From NCBI GenBank assembly GCA_019057475.1, contig DXJO01000018.1:1-64000 (forward strand): DNA of 64,000 nucleotides. Reading direction: 5' to 3'. The DNA is from Candidatus Thorarchaeota archaeon. Its GTDB lineage: Archaea; Asgardarchaeota; Thorarchaeia; Thorarchaeales; Thorarchaeaceae. This document shows, piece by piece, positions 17,092 through 26,920 of this stretch (the stretch's first letter is position 1; each line of letters starts with the position of its first letter). Both the position numbers and the translations under genes were made by a program. The notes under the pieces were generated by a model, which saw only the letters and a list, made by a program, of their open reading frames with translations, did no database searches and was not told the origin of the DNA.

Positions 17092-17628
17092 CTATTGTTT
17101 CCACAACCCACCAAGAACATCGTCGGCGGTTGTGTCTTGACTGATGGGTTCTTTCGAAGGGCCTACCAGCTGCCATTCAAACTCGTTTCTCAATTCCCAC
17201 AACTTGAATGCATAGTCACTATGACTGGTGAACTCCTCCTCATCAGCTGAATTCACCTGACACCAATGCGCTACTAGCTCTGAGTAGTCGAGTTTGCCCT
17301 CACCGGCCTGAATGTTTGCTAAACCTAGGTGATTGCACATATGGCACAGATGACACAGGGCAAGCACCCCCACCAGACGTTGTGTTGAATGATCATAGTC
17401 GTATTCCCAGTCTTCGTGTCCGGACAGAGTCGTGTCGCTCATCCCGCAAATGGCACATTTATGTCCGTAATGGGCATATGCTGCTTTGCGTATTATATCC
17501 CACTCCCTCCGAGGGAGCAATCTATACAGACTAACAAACCAGCTGGAACGTGGGACCAAGTTTGCCCAAAGCCGATATTTGCGAAGCTGATGCTCGATTG
17601 TCTTGCAGGTGGCTATTATGTCAGACAT
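17092..17628 (-). CDS. HNH-type nuclease-like protein
   Basis: 178 aa from the ATG at 17628; a GTG at 17637 overlaps the upstream gene's stop. Contains CAICG, then SGHEDWEYD, then ALCHLCHMCNHLG, a spacing like the HNH/treble-clef arrangement of restriction-associated nucleases in which the His before Glu and the later Cys/His bind metals. Standalone proteins of this type are common near mobile elements. Whether it is catalytically active cannot be judged. Coupled to two upstream genes of unknown function. Confidence 0.6.
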   Translation of the reverse strand: MSDIIATCKTIEHQLRKYRLWANLVPRSSWFVSLYRLLPRREWDIIRKAAYAHYGHKCAICGMSDTTLSGHEDWEYDYDHSTQRLVGVLALCHLCHMCNHLGLANIQAGEGKLDYSELVAHWCQVNSADEEEFTSHSDYAFKLWELRNEFEWQLVGPSKEPISQDTTADDVLGGLWKQ

Positions 17629-17633
17629 TCTAC

Positions 17634-17942
17634 TCACTTCTCATCAACTCCAAAGAAAGATACCAGGAGCATCTCGCGGTCCCATTGGCTGAGAGAACCA
17701 ACCTCTCTGGTCATGTAGCAGCACTCCTCTACGTTGTCCTCGTTATAGTCGAAGTACACATCGACATCATGTCCATTCGCGTCAGTATAACTAAACAGAT
17801 ACCTATAGAAGGGGAAGTCGCGATAGTGCTCGTCCTGTCGTGGTTCAAACCCCCTCGCGACAATCACCTTCTCTGCGACTTCGCGGACCTCGTCTGCGCC
17901 AAAGTGATCTTGAATCTTCCTCTTTACGTTTCGGTCACTCAC
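17634..17942 (-). CDS. Hypothetical 102-aa protein
   Basis: GTG at 17942 lies just before the stop of the upstream gene, so it is translationally coupled. Mixed alpha/beta with many aromatic and acidic residues (YRYLFSYTDANGHDVDVYFDY). No family recognised. Confidence 0.5.
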   Translation of the reverse strand: MSDRNVKRKIQDHFGADEVREVAEKVIVARGFEPRQDEHYRDFPFYRYLFSYTDANGHDVDVYFDYNEDNVEECCYMTREVGSLSQWDREMLLVSFFGVDEK

Positions 17943-18306
17943 TGGACTCAGCCTTCTCGAAGCCAATGTCTTTCGATGGCTCTAGCTCTGTGCCGCAACT
18001 TGGGCAATACTCATCTCTGAACCGGCCAAGATAACCACAGGCCACACAATAGGGTTGTATTGTGATACGCACAAAATCGGCATCGAATGCACCGCGTATT
18101 ATCTTGTTGGCCTGTCTGGCTATTCTGATTGCCTCTTCTCTATCACCCGTCTTAAACGACTCCGGGATGGGAGCACCAAACAGGTGTTTCAGTTTTTTCT
18201 GTGTGTCATAATACAATCTGATGTTTTCCCCATCAGGATCTTCTGGAGGTTTATTCCAATTGCCTATTGACACCCAGTATCTTTCGTTATCGGTTTCATT
18301 ATTCAT
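17935..18306 (-). CDS. Hypothetical zinc-ribbon protein
   Basis: 123 aa from the ATG at 18306. The C-terminal part has CVACGYLG and CPSCG about 14 residues apart, a rubredoxin-type zinc ribbon. The N-terminal region is alpha/beta and unrecognised. The stop of the upstream 40-aa gene and this start use the same TGAGTAGAATG coupling seen again at 17.63 kb. Confidence 0.55.
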   Translation of the reverse strand: MNNETDNERYWVSIGNWNKPPEDPDGENIRLYYDTQKKLKHLFGAPIPESFKTGDREEAIRIARQANKIIRGAFDADFVRITIQPYCVACGYLGRFRDEYCPSCGTELEPSKDIGFEKAESSE

Positions 18307-18311
18307 TCTAC

Positions 18312-18434
18312 TCACTCTGCCTGCTTGGCCCAAGCCAAGATCAGGTCACGCCAGGACCTCTTGCCTTTCACACGATGAAGCAAGTTCATCTCCTTTTCAG
18401 TGAAAGCAACGTGCAAGAATTTGATATCACTCAT
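18312..18434 (-). CDS. 40-aa helical protein
   Basis: From the ATG at 18434: HVAFTEKEMNLLHRVKGKRS followed by WRDLILAWAKQ. The arrangement strand, helix, K-G-x-x-S-W, helix resembles short archaeal proteins of RHH type (F-t-e-x-E-x-x-x-L-x-x-x-K-G-x-x-x-W-r-e). Probably a mini regulator for the three downstream genes (inference). Confidence 0.5.
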   Translation of the reverse strand: MSDIKFLHVAFTEKEMNLLHRVKGKRSWRDLILAWAKQAE

Positions 18435-18511
18435 CTAAGTTCTTTTCCTTAGTTTTTTTTGGTATGCAAGACCACCGCACGTCAGTGAATACACTCTGTC
18501 GCAGGAATACA

Positions 18512-19062
18512 CTATTCCTGGGAGGCGTCCTCCACCGGATAGGGTATGATCCGCATTCCTAGAAGGCGAAGCCAATCACCATTTTTCGACTCCATGCCGC
18601 TTTCCGCAGAAATGTAGTCCAACATTCTCTGCTGCTGCGGCGAGAGCGTCTGCACATGCACTCTATTTGCAGAACGAGATTGCCAACCACACCATTCTCC
18701 ATCCCACAGGATTGCCACGACTTGGTGTTCCTTTCGCTCGATTATGAAGGGAAGTGCAATGTGATAAGTGAGGTCGCCACCATCAGAAGCGATTGTGACC
18801 AAAGCATCCTCGTGTACGATCCCCCCGTCTTCATCTCGCAGACGTCCTATGAAAGAATGAGCATAGGGTCTTCCCGCCATCTCAAGAAACCGTTTCGTGA
18901 CCCTGACCATATTCTCGCGGTCTTTGGGATCAGGATTCCCTGTGCAACAAAAAACAGCGCAGGCGGTTCGTGGATATTCTTCTTGCTCATGTATGTCTTG
19001 ACGAACTCATGTGCGTACTTGGCTATGACCTGCACTTCAGGGGGTCCTTCTAACTCGGTCAT
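18512..19062 (-). pseudogene. Hypothetical gene split by an apparent frameshift
   Basis: Two overlapping frames read as one protein if joined near 18930-18940: the first (from ATG 19062) runs MTELEGPPEVQVIAKYAHEF ... PALFFVAQG, the second continues NPDPKDRENMVRVTKRFLEM ... to 18512. The join gives about 183 aa with a smooth continuation. Either a real frameshift, a programmed shift or a sequencing error. Family not recognised; the beta-rich second half ends with a Trp-rich segment. Confidence 0.5.
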
Positions 19063-19344
19063 GTGAATTCCTTACGTCAGGCGTCACGTAACAGTGTTAT
19101 AAACACACGGAATACACTACAGAGGCATCCTAAGACCGGTCTTGGTCAGTCGGGGTTTATCAGCGTCAGGAAGCCCCATGGGAGGAGTGTCATGGTCGCC
19201 TATCATTTCCTATCTGTTATGTATTTCATACTTGTTACAAATATGAATACATGAAGAGATGCCCCCATTCTTCTAGCATCGGGACTGCCTTCATCAAATC
19301 TTATCGACAACTGATTGAGTAACCCCTCTTGCCGATCGGCTCCA

Positions 19345-20036
19345 TCATCCATGGAACTGGACGAGAAGAATGGGCCATCCTAAGAGTAAGACATCGGGGG
19401 GTGAGCCGTTTCTGGCTGAATCGTAGTGCGGATCTTTAGTAGTCAGAATTCCATCCTCATCAGGTGTGACAAAGAAGACCTTGATACTCGCGGTGTTCTT
19501 GTCAGCCGTGAGTTTGAGTTTCTAGTAGCCTGTCTGAGCGATTCTCTCTCTAGGGTGACCTTGCTTGAGATTACAGATATCACATCCCCCGATTTAGGAG
19601 GGTATATCACTAAGTCTACATCGGGAAGACGTAGCCCGAACACTCCATAGTTAGTAGCCAAGTTCCTCTTGACACGACTAGGAATACCTGAGAGCGCTTT
19701 GTTTCGTTCCAGCGTATTGCCATTCATAACCCTCAGTCCCATATCTGCGACTTCTCTGCTGATAATATGCATTATGAGTTTCTCTTGATTCCTGCTCTTG
19801 AAGGCACGCCAACTCTGTTCATGGTCTCCTCCAGTCGTTGACTTTTTTCCAATCTTGTCTATGGATCCCCTTGGCCTCATCCAACAGTTGTGAAATTCTC
19901 CTGCTCGTATTGTCCACGTTAACAACAGTATTATTAGTACCACTGAACCTGACCGCAACAAGTCGAGAACATCGTATTTTCGTAGAGCATCCCTGGTCTT
20001 GTTCACGGATTCATAGGTGGTCAGAAGGCCCGACAT
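19345..20036 (-). pseudogene. Decayed type II restriction endonuclease
   Basis: The central reading frame contains GVFGLRLPDVDLVIYPPKSG, then a strand ending ISSKVTLERESLRQA: the P-D-x-D ... S-x-K-x-x-x-R-E-R-x-x-Q-A pattern of several type II enzymes with PD-(D/E)XK cores. Near 19522 the frame shifts; the other frame continues KLTADKNTASIKVFFVTPDEDG to a stop at 19345, as expected for the end of such enzymes. Upstream, another frame reads SQLLDEAKGIHRQDWKKVND, suggesting a second shift near 19.83 kb. So at least two frameshifts inactivate it. It lies next to DISARM in a defence island. Confidence 0.55.
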
Positions 20037-20158
20037 TCGATTGTCAGTTTGGTAGGGCAGCCTCGCACATCATGCATGATGTGGTCCTCTGGGAACCAGA
20101 TGGTCCTCCCGTAGGTGATGCATTGTCTACCATCACTGTTATGGACCGATTCCATTAG

Positions 20159-20362
20159 CTATCTTTCTATTGCGTGGACAAGAAACCTGTCCTTTTTCGT
20201 GTGTAGAACACTTATTCCAGAGTCCTTGTCGTGTAACCAGTTTCTTAGTAACTCAAAGGCCAGCTTGAGCTGCTCGTCGCCCTTTGCTTCTGCGTGAAGG
20301 GACTTCTCGCTCAGCGTGAGCTTTGACACCTTGACTGTTCGCCACTTCACCTCTTTTTTCAT
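20159..20362 (-). CDS. Hypothetical 67-aa protein
   Basis: Basic N-terminus and an amphipathic C-terminus (LKLAFELLRNWL). ATG overlaps the stop of the upstream gene (ATGA), indicating an operon. No family recognised. Confidence 0.45.
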   Translation of the reverse strand: MKKEVKWRTVKVSKLTLSEKSLHAEAKGDEQLKLAFELLRNWLHDKDSGISVLHTKKDRFLVHAIER

Positions 20363-20592
20363 ACAATCTCCTCATTCCTTGCCAATTCGCATTGGAAATT
20401 CATGCTAGCTCGCAAGTACATTGGCACCTCCGCGACATAATCATGAAGAATCTTTCTGTCGTCGAGTGTAAATCGCTTCATGGTGTACCACAGGGGGATG
20501 ACTACGCTGTAGGTGGAGAAGCCTTCAAGGAAGGTTGGTAGCAGGGATTTCCCTCTCTTCGACGGGTTGATTCTGGTCTTCAGTGATATCAC
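20359..20592 (-). CDS. Hypothetical 77-aa protein
   Basis: Starts MISLKTRINPSKRGKSLLPTF. The opening weakly resembles AbrB-type swapped-hairpin proteins (K-S-L-x-x-T-x-x-E-G) but the rest does not, so it may be a truncated or frameshifted relic. Coupled with the following small gene. Confidence 0.4.
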   Translation of the reverse strand: MISLKTRINPSKRGKSLLPTFLEGFSTYSVVIPLWYTMKRFTLDDRKILHDYVAEVPMYLRASMNFQCELARNEEIV

Positions 20593-21150
20593 CTAGGTGG
20601 TGGGCATGCAGGAAGAATATGCTGCCCCTTTTCTGAGAGTGCTGGTCATCGATGAAAGTCCAAGGGTTATGGGAACGCGCTTCATGAACGCTACTCCCGC
20701 ATGGACTTCCATCTCGAAGGGATGTCGTGATTCAGCCTTTTGTTCTCATATGGAGATCTTTTGTCAAGGCAGAATGCCCTCAGTTTCTTCTGTTAACGCG
20801 TGTGCAAGAAAGTATTATACACCACCACTGTTTCACCCATATCAGAGAGAACAGGGAATGTTGCGTCGAAGAAAGACAAAGCGGAACGACAGTGTAACAA
20901 GGACGCTCCGCAGGTTATGAGTATTGAGAAGACTTGGTCCACACCTAGCGACCCGCTCCTGCAATAGGGATACTGTTTCAGACATGGCATTTTCCAGATA
21001 GGCAGTCACGACTGTCATGTTTCATCAGCCTCCGACAGTTCAAGTGGGACCCTTTCGCCGCTCAGGCTTTGATATCATGATCCAGCAGCGGACCTAATTT
21101 GCTATGTCAATAGCAAAGCCCGTTACAAGGAGTTCTTTTTCATCCAGTCC
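20593..21150. other. Intergenic region upstream of the DISARM operon
   Basis: No convincing gene. It must contain the promoter of the defence operon. On the minus strand a short piece ending near 21.13 kb reads WLKKYGDLPEKSKR, then a stop, then ARNMVKDWMKK, and could be the end of a decayed gene. Confidence 0.35.
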
Positions 21151-24100
21151 TTGACCATGTTTCTCGCCTACCTTTTGGACTTCTCGGGCAGATCACCATA
21201 TTTCTTCAGCCAGCTCCTATTCGCCCCGGATGAACTGGGAAACGCGATACACGGCAACCCCATTACAGTTCCGAAAGGGTTTTCTGGCTTCAGTGATGAG
21301 TTACAGGGACGGGAGAGTGGGATTCTGTCTGTTCGCAACAGGATGATCAAGGCACTCAGAGAAGAGCTACTGGGCCCACGTGGAGGACCACACGAGAGAT
21401 TGAGAGCGCCGCAAGAAAGCCCGAAATCCGAATATATGACGGGAATACTTGAACCACAAGTCTACGACCGTGATCCGTCTCCGGAAACACTTGAAGCACC
21501 TGACACGAAACCGCTAGGTGTGGAAGAGGAAGATTTCGGAGAAGAAGATGAGGGGATTGAGGAGGAGCAGCTTTTCCCTGCCCCTCTCGGCTCAGCCTTG
21601 GACCCAAGGGCATTCGCAAAAAGCCTTGGAATATCATTCACTGTCAGGGGTGAAGATCCCAGTATCGACATCTGTGTCACGTATGGGACCTATGTCAGGG
21701 AGGGAAACTTCTATCTCAGGAAGCCTCATTCCATTATCTTGAGAAGAATAAAGGTTGACAAGGACTCGGAACTGCATCATGACGAGTGGACCACCCTGAG
21801 TTGTTTCTCGCGTAAGGGGACGGAGGGACAGCATGTATCTCTGTATTTGGTCAACAATAGGGCAATCGAGGCTCATATCGCCACTCTGCACGTTGAGGAC
21901 TTGGTCTTCCAGCCCCAGATCAGAGTGCTTCTCAATGAAGGAACAGAGAAGATTCCAGTACAAGGGAAAAGAGCCTTCGACAAGGATGAAGCACAGTTCG
22001 AGCTTCTCTTTCACGAAAAGTTGGCTTATGCCCGTGGGCATATGTGCGGTGCGACCTGGCGTGAGGAAGACCCCGAGCTTGATGCAGGGCAGATGGATCG
22101 CGTCGATGACCCCTTCACATGGATAGATGGGAAGGTCTTGGACGATGATACACGAATGCAATTCACTGCACCAGATTACAGGACAGAATACCTTCCAATT
22201 TACCTCATAGAGCAGGTAAGAATGCACCCTAAAGACGCCGACCAGTATCGACTGAGCGCGGGAAACCTGGCCGAAACATGGAGCTATAACTCCGTCTGCG
22301 AGAAGATCGAGCCCCTTTTGAATGATTATGAGCAGTGGATTGAGCAACAAGTTGCTGCCGTAGACCTACTCCCCGACGAATTGCAGACACACGCCAGGGC
22401 GGGTGTGGATTCATGTAAACGTGCAGCCGCGAGAATGCGAGAGGGACTTGCTTGTCTATCTGACGATGACGTGCGTTTGAGCTTTTGCTTCATGAACAAG
22501 GCCATTGACATTCAATTCAGGTGGAAGGATCAACAGAAGCACACCGGAAAAGAGTCCTCTGGACTCACATGGTACCCGTTTCAGCTTGCATTCATACTCT
22601 TGTGCATACCAACCATAGTGGATCGGTTACACCCGGACAGGAAGCTCTGCGACGTTTTGTGGTTTCCTACCGGTGGCGGCAAAACTGAGGCATACCTGGG
22701 CCTTGCACTCTTCTCTTTGGCGTATCGAAGAAGAAGAGGTGGTGAAGGTAATCAGCCAGGGTTGGGAACGGCTGTCCTATCACGCTATACTCTGCGACTT
22801 CTGACCGTTCAACAGTTCAGACGTGCATCAAGTGTCATCACTGCAGCAGAGCTTCTCCGTGTCAAGAACTGGAAACCATCAGAAGCACCCGAAACACCCG
22901 GAAAGCCACTGTGGGGCACGTTCAGATTTTCCGTAGGTTTGTGGGTCGGAGGCGGAGTGACTCCTAATAGAATTGCGAAGGATAGTGTGGAACCAAGCGC
23001 TATCACGGTACTGAGAGGCTTGAAGAAGGGGTCTGAACCTGCACAGATCCAGTTTTGCCCCGCGTGTGGGTCCATTCTTTCAATGACTGATTCTACGATC
23101 GATAAGGCCGGAACTACTCTCCATTTCTTGGTGCGTGCGCCATCAAGATTGCCTCAAAATCCCGTGTTTCCGGCAAGAAACATCAAAGTCAAGAAGTGCG
23201 TACACAAACACTTCCATGGTGACATACACTCTGTCCGCCTGCATATCACATCTGATAAGGCCAATGTACCAGCAGCGAATCTTGTAGAATGGTGGGAAGG
23301 AGTCGCACGACATGTTCTGAACGACTGTGAGCTGTGTTCAGTTTCTGCGAAAAGGCCTGGATACTTCATACGACAGGATGCGCTGGCCCCGAAAGGATAT
23401 GACTTCGAAATTCACTGTCCCAACGCTGATTGTGAACTCAACAGTACTTACTGGTACGAATTGGAGCCATGTGACTATGGATTGGAACCCAAGCGTCCCC
23501 TTGAACCCTTCAGGGTCAGTGAAGATGCCGCGATGCCTTATGAGATTGAGGGAGTCACTGAGATGGGTTTGCAGTTGGGAATACCCATTCCAGCCTATAC
23601 ATGCGATGACCAAGTGTATCACCGACTTCCTAGCCTAGTTATTGCTACGGTTGACAAGTTTGCCAGACTCCCCTACGAGCCGAGAGCTGCAGCGATATTT
23701 GGCAATATTAATCGCTTCGATGTGATATGGGGCTTTTTCAGAGAGGGGGTTCCACCCAAACGGAGTGTCAGTCCTATCTCGACCACTGTCAATGTGACTG
23801 GTGTAGACCCTCCCGACCTCATAATACAAGATGAATTACACCTCATTCAGGGTCCTCTCGGCACCATGGTGGGGCTATACGAAACCGCTGTGGGAGCTCT
23901 TACTACTAAGTACATAGAACTAGGTCCGATAATCCCCAAGTATATCGCGTCAAGTGCAACAGTAAGGCACTCGGAATCTCAGGTGCAAGCCGTGTTCAAC
24001 CGCACCGTCAGCTTGTTTCCACCTCAAGCTATGAATATCTCCGACAGCTTCTTCTCCCAAGAGATTAGAGCTCACCCTGTTCATAGCACAAGGCCAGGAC

Positions 24101-25164
24101 GGATCTATATGGGGGTCTGTGCACCAGGCAAAGGTGGCCATACACCAGCTGTCAGACTATGGGCCGCCGTTCTACAAAGAGCTTGGATTGAGAAGAGCGA
24201 AGGACTCGCACGACCCGAAGAAGTGGATCAATTCTGGACAGCTGTTGGCTACTTCAACGCTATAAGGGAGCTCGCAGGCGTTCGTAGTCTATACAGACAG
24301 GACATAGTTTCGCAGATTAAGAACTTGAGCAGAGGTACGACATGGGGGCCCAGGGAGATACCTCCCACTCGACTGATAGAGCTGTCCAGTAGAGTCGAGT
24401 CTGCGCAGATTCCAAGAGAACTGACACGTCTTGAGAAATACCCGGATAACCGTGTCGATGCTGTTTTGACCACGTCGATGTTTGGAACAGGGGTGGATGT
24501 TTCAAGACTGGGTCTGATGATAGTCCACGGTCAACCCAAAACGACCGCCAGCTACATCCAAGCAACAGGGAGAGTCGGTCGGAGGCAAGGAGGGCTTGTA
24601 GTCACTTTCCTGAGATCAACGAGACCTAGGGACTTGGACCATTATGAGTTCTTTGTGGGCTACCATCAGCAGTTGCTGAAGTATGTTGAGCCGATTACAG
24701 TTTATCCATACTCCGCCAGGGCCCTGGAGAGGGCTGCCGGCCCTGTGATGGTGGGCATTCTTCGAAACGCCGCGTCAGTAGGCCCAGCTGGTGTATCTCC
24801 ACACTGGGCAGAAGACGGTCAGCGCTATGCGGGTGCTCTGCGGATGGCCAGACACAGAAACGATGCGGAGATTGAGCAGGTCAAAATGGTGCTACTGGAT
24901 CGCAGCCAGAACCAACCAGAGGTGATCCAGCCGTTGAAACCTGAAGTAGAGCGTCTTGTTGCATCAGAAGTGGAGAAATGGTGGAGCTATGCTGCAAATG
25001 ACCAAGATGGACTCCTGTATGTCGAGTATGATGTTCCTTGGAGAGAGCTCCGACACTCGGTAGTTCTGGGCGATCCGGAACACGATGCAGCAGATCTGCC
25101 CACTGTGTACAAGAATGCTCCTCAATCATTGAGGGACGTTGAATCGACGACGAGGTTTGGGTGA
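21151..25164 (+). CDS. drmA: DISARM helicase DrmA-like
   Basis: Up to 1337 aa. The start is uncertain: TTG 21151, ATG 21157, or ATG 21343, where family-like sequence (IKALREELLGPRGGP, P..EYMTGILEP) begins. The C-terminal two-thirds is a superfamily 2 helicase: Walker A FPTGGGKTEAY (about 505), DEAD-box-type DELH (about 893), motif V FGTGVDVS and motif VI QATGRVGR (about 1110-1145). Cys pairs near 635 and 726 suggest an inserted zinc domain. In DISARM, DrmA with DrmB forms the core that binds incoming DNA and blocks phage. The next gene starts 5 bp after its stop. Confidence 0.85.
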   Translation: MTMFLAYLLDFSGRSPYFFSQLLFAPDELGNAIHGNPITVPKGFSGFSDELQGRESGILSVRNRMIKALREELLGPRGGPHERLRAPQESPKSEYMTGILEPQVYDRDPSPETLEAPDTKPLGVEEEDFGEEDEGIEEEQLFPAPLGSALDPRAFAKSLGISFTVRGEDPSIDICVTYGTYVREGNFYLRKPHSIILRRIKVDKDSELHHDEWTTLSCFSRKGTEGQHVSLYLVNNRAIEAHIATLHVEDLVFQPQIRVLLNEGTEKIPVQGKRAFDKDEAQFELLFHEKLAYARGHMCGATWREEDPELDAGQMDRVDDPFTWIDGKVLDDDTRMQFTAPDYRTEYLPIYLIEQVRMHPKDADQYRLSAGNLAETWSYNSVCEKIEPLLNDYEQWIEQQVAAVDLLPDELQTHARAGVDSCKRAAARMREGLACLSDDDVRLSFCFMNKAIDIQFRWKDQQKHTGKESSGLTWYPFQLAFILLCIPTIVDRLHPDRKLCDVLWFPTGGGKTEAYLGLALFSLAYRRRRGGEGNQPGLGTAVLSRYTLRLLTVQQFRRASSVITAAELLRVKNWKPSEAPETPGKPLWGTFRFSVGLWVGGGVTPNRIAKDSVEPSAITVLRGLKKGSEPAQIQFCPACGSILSMTDSTIDKAGTTLHFLVRAPSRLPQNPVFPARNIKVKKCVHKHFHGDIHSVRLHITSDKANVPAANLVEWWEGVARHVLNDCELCSVSAKRPGYFIRQDALAPKGYDFEIHCPNADCELNSTYWYELEPCDYGLEPKRPLEPFRVSEDAAMPYEIEGVTEMGLQLGIPIPAYTCDDQVYHRLPSLVIATVDKFARLPYEPRAAAIFGNINRFDVIWGFFREGVPPKRSVSPISTTVNVTGVDPPDLIIQDELHLIQGPLGTMVGLYETAVGALTTKYIELGPIIPKYIASSATVRHSESQVQAVFNRTVSLFPPQAMNISDSFFSQEIRAHPVHSTRPGRIYMGVCAPGKGGHTPAVRLWAAVLQRAWIEKSEGLARPEEVDQFWTAVGYFNAIRELAGVRSLYRQDIVSQIKNLSRGTTWGPREIPPTRLIELSSRVESAQIPRELTRLEKYPDNRVDAVLTTSMFGTGVDVSRLGLMIVHGQPKTTASYIQATGRVGRRQGGLVVTFLRSTRPRDLDHYEFFVGYHQQLLKYVEPITVYPYSARALERAAGPVMVGILRNAASVGPAGVSPHWAEDGQRYAGALRMARHRNDAEIEQVKMVLLDRSQNQPEVIQPLKPEVERLVASEVEKWWSYAANDQDGLLYVEYDVPWRELRHSVVLGDPEHDAADLPTVYKNAPQSLRDVESTTRFG

Positions 25165-25168
25165 AACA

Positions 25169-26920
25169 ATGAAGGGACAGGAACTAAGACCATCTCAGTA
25201 TCTCTATTCATACGGTGTAGGGGCAATAGTCGAGGCCCCGGATGGTCCGAGGGTGATAAAATCCATCGACCAATGGGGCAACTTCTTCGATTCCCCTAAT
25301 CCGCTTGATGTTCTTAGAGAGTTCGAGATACATGACTGGCGGGCAAAATCTGTGCTCCGAGACGCACGTTTCTTCAGATTGCCCACAAATGCCGACTTGA
25401 AATACTCATCAAGTTACGTGCTCTTCAGTGCCAAGCCGTTTCCAAGGTGGGGCCTTTGCATGAAGCACTGGAAACTTGCGAGAATAAGAAGTGACGGGAA
25501 GACCGGATGTCCTGACTGCGATCCCAGCGAAAACGGAGGACCGACAGCCATCAGATTTGTTCTTGCGTGTCCAGATGGCCACCTAGCTGACATTAATTGG
25601 AACAGGGTCATACATGGAGGAAAACCATGCGGGAACGAAGTCTACGAGTGGAATGAAGAGGGGCACTCTTTGGATGAGATCCAATTGATCTGTACTGAAC
25701 CTAGCTGTCACGCCGAAACAAAGCTTGGTGCGATATACCGGACCTTTCTCCAGTGTCCAGGAATCATGCAGGAGAGTGGTGAGCAAGAGAACTGTGACAG
25801 AGATGCGCGAGTCGTGCTAAGACAAGCCAGCTACCTGAGAGTGCCGGAAGTGAGGGCTTTCCTCACAATACCACCCATCAGCACACAGCTCCATCTGGCC
25901 CTATCAGAGCCGGCTGTGAGAGCAGCCCTTCACATGCTGGATCGGCAAGACAAGCTCAGTACTGACATCATGAGAGAGGAACTGATCTCTCTGGCCAGAG
26001 AGCAGCATATGATCCGTGAAGGTGTCCTTCGTGAGATACTGAGAGCCTCTGACAGAGCGTTGCTCGAAGCGACCCGCAAGGTACTCAAGACAGGCTTCAG
26101 ACCAGAAACACTGATCGAGTCCGAGAAGCAGGAACTCGACGCCCTTAGGATCGCAGTGGAAGATGGTGCGCCCCCAGCACTGACAGCGAGTAGACCGACT
26201 CTGGAGATAGAGAAAGGCTCGTCGGAAACGTTTCCTATATCCGAGGAGATTAGTCTGAGAGTCACACCTGTGAAGCGACTAAGGACGATTTCTGTTCAGA
26301 TCGGCTATCGTCGGCTAGTGGCCAGGGATGAGATAGACCCGCGGCATGTTGAAACGGCGTACGTGAACAACGGAAAATGGTATGTGGCACTGGAGATGAT
26401 GGGTGAGGGCATCTTCATAGACCTGCCCCCGGACAATCCACTTGTCATGCCTGACTCCGAAACAGTTCGTGCGTGGCGTATGAGCTATGCTAGTGCCCCT
26501 CCAGAGGATGCATACAAGTATCATCCTGAATTTGTATGGTTGCATACCCTCTCTCACAGGGTCATAACAGCATTGGGTATAGACTCGGGCTACTCATCCG
26601 CCTCGATAAGAGAGAGAGTCTATTTCACACCAGAAAGGCAGCACATGATTGGTGGCATTCTGCTCTATGTGTCCCAAAGAGGAATGGACGGAACATTGGG
26701 AGGACTAATCGCACTGGTACGAAAGTTTGACAGGATCCTGAAAGGGGCACTCCACCAGATTGACTCATGCTCTAACGACCCCCTATGTCGGGGACGTGTG
26801 CATCATCTCGGAGCAAAGACAGGAGCAGCTTGCTATGGCTGTCTCTTGGTGTCCGAAACATCATGCGAACACAGAAATCTCTTCCTTGATAGAAATCTAC
26901 TGATGGAGACTCTAAGTTGA
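25169..26920 (+). CDS. drmB: DISARM protein DrmB (DUF1998)
   Basis: 583 aa from the ATG at 25169 (GGGTGA upstream); a TTG at 25139 would overlap drmA. N-terminus LRPSQYLYSYGVGAIVEAPD is typical of DrmB. Cys knuckles CPDCDPSENGG and a later C..C pair, and the C-terminal DUF1998 signature (CRGR...CYGCL...CEHRNLFLDRNLL, residues about 535-580) are all present. DrmB partners with DrmA in the DISARM core complex. Its stop overlaps the TTG start of drmC. Confidence 0.88.
   Translation: MKGQELRPSQYLYSYGVGAIVEAPDGPRVIKSIDQWGNFFDSPNPLDVLREFEIHDWRAKSVLRDARFFRLPTNADLKYSSSYVLFSAKPFPRWGLCMKHWKLARIRSDGKTGCPDCDPSENGGPTAIRFVLACPDGHLADINWNRVIHGGKPCGNEVYEWNEEGHSLDEIQLICTEPSCHAETKLGAIYRTFLQCPGIMQESGEQENCDRDARVVLRQASYLRVPEVRAFLTIPPISTQLHLALSEPAVRAALHMLDRQDKLSTDIMREELISLAREQHMIREGVLREILRASDRALLEATRKVLKTGFRPETLIESEKQELDALRIAVEDGAPPALTASRPTLEIEKGSSETFPISEEISLRVTPVKRLRTISVQIGYRRLVARDEIDPRHVETAYVNNGKWYVALEMMGEGIFIDLPPDNPLVMPDSETVRAWRMSYASAPPEDAYKYHPEFVWLHTLSHRVITALGIDSGYSSASIRERVYFTPERQHMIGGILLYVSQRGMDGTLGGLIALVRKFDRILKGALHQIDSCSNDPLCRGRVHHLGAKTGAACYGCLLVSETSCEHRNLFLDRNLLMETLS

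Noticed and set aside
19190-19256. Imperfect hairpin around GTATTTCATA / TATGAATAC
   Set aside because: Has an indel in the stem and no T-tract; too weak to call.
20597-20920. 107-codon plus-strand frame before DISARM
   Set aside because: Composition is not protein-like and there is no ribosome-binding site; covered as intergenic.
21137-21350. Minus-strand reading ending WLKKYGDLPEKSKR, stop, ARNMVKDWMKK
   Set aside because: Looks protein-like but is broken by a stop, lies under the drmA 5' end, and matches no family I know.
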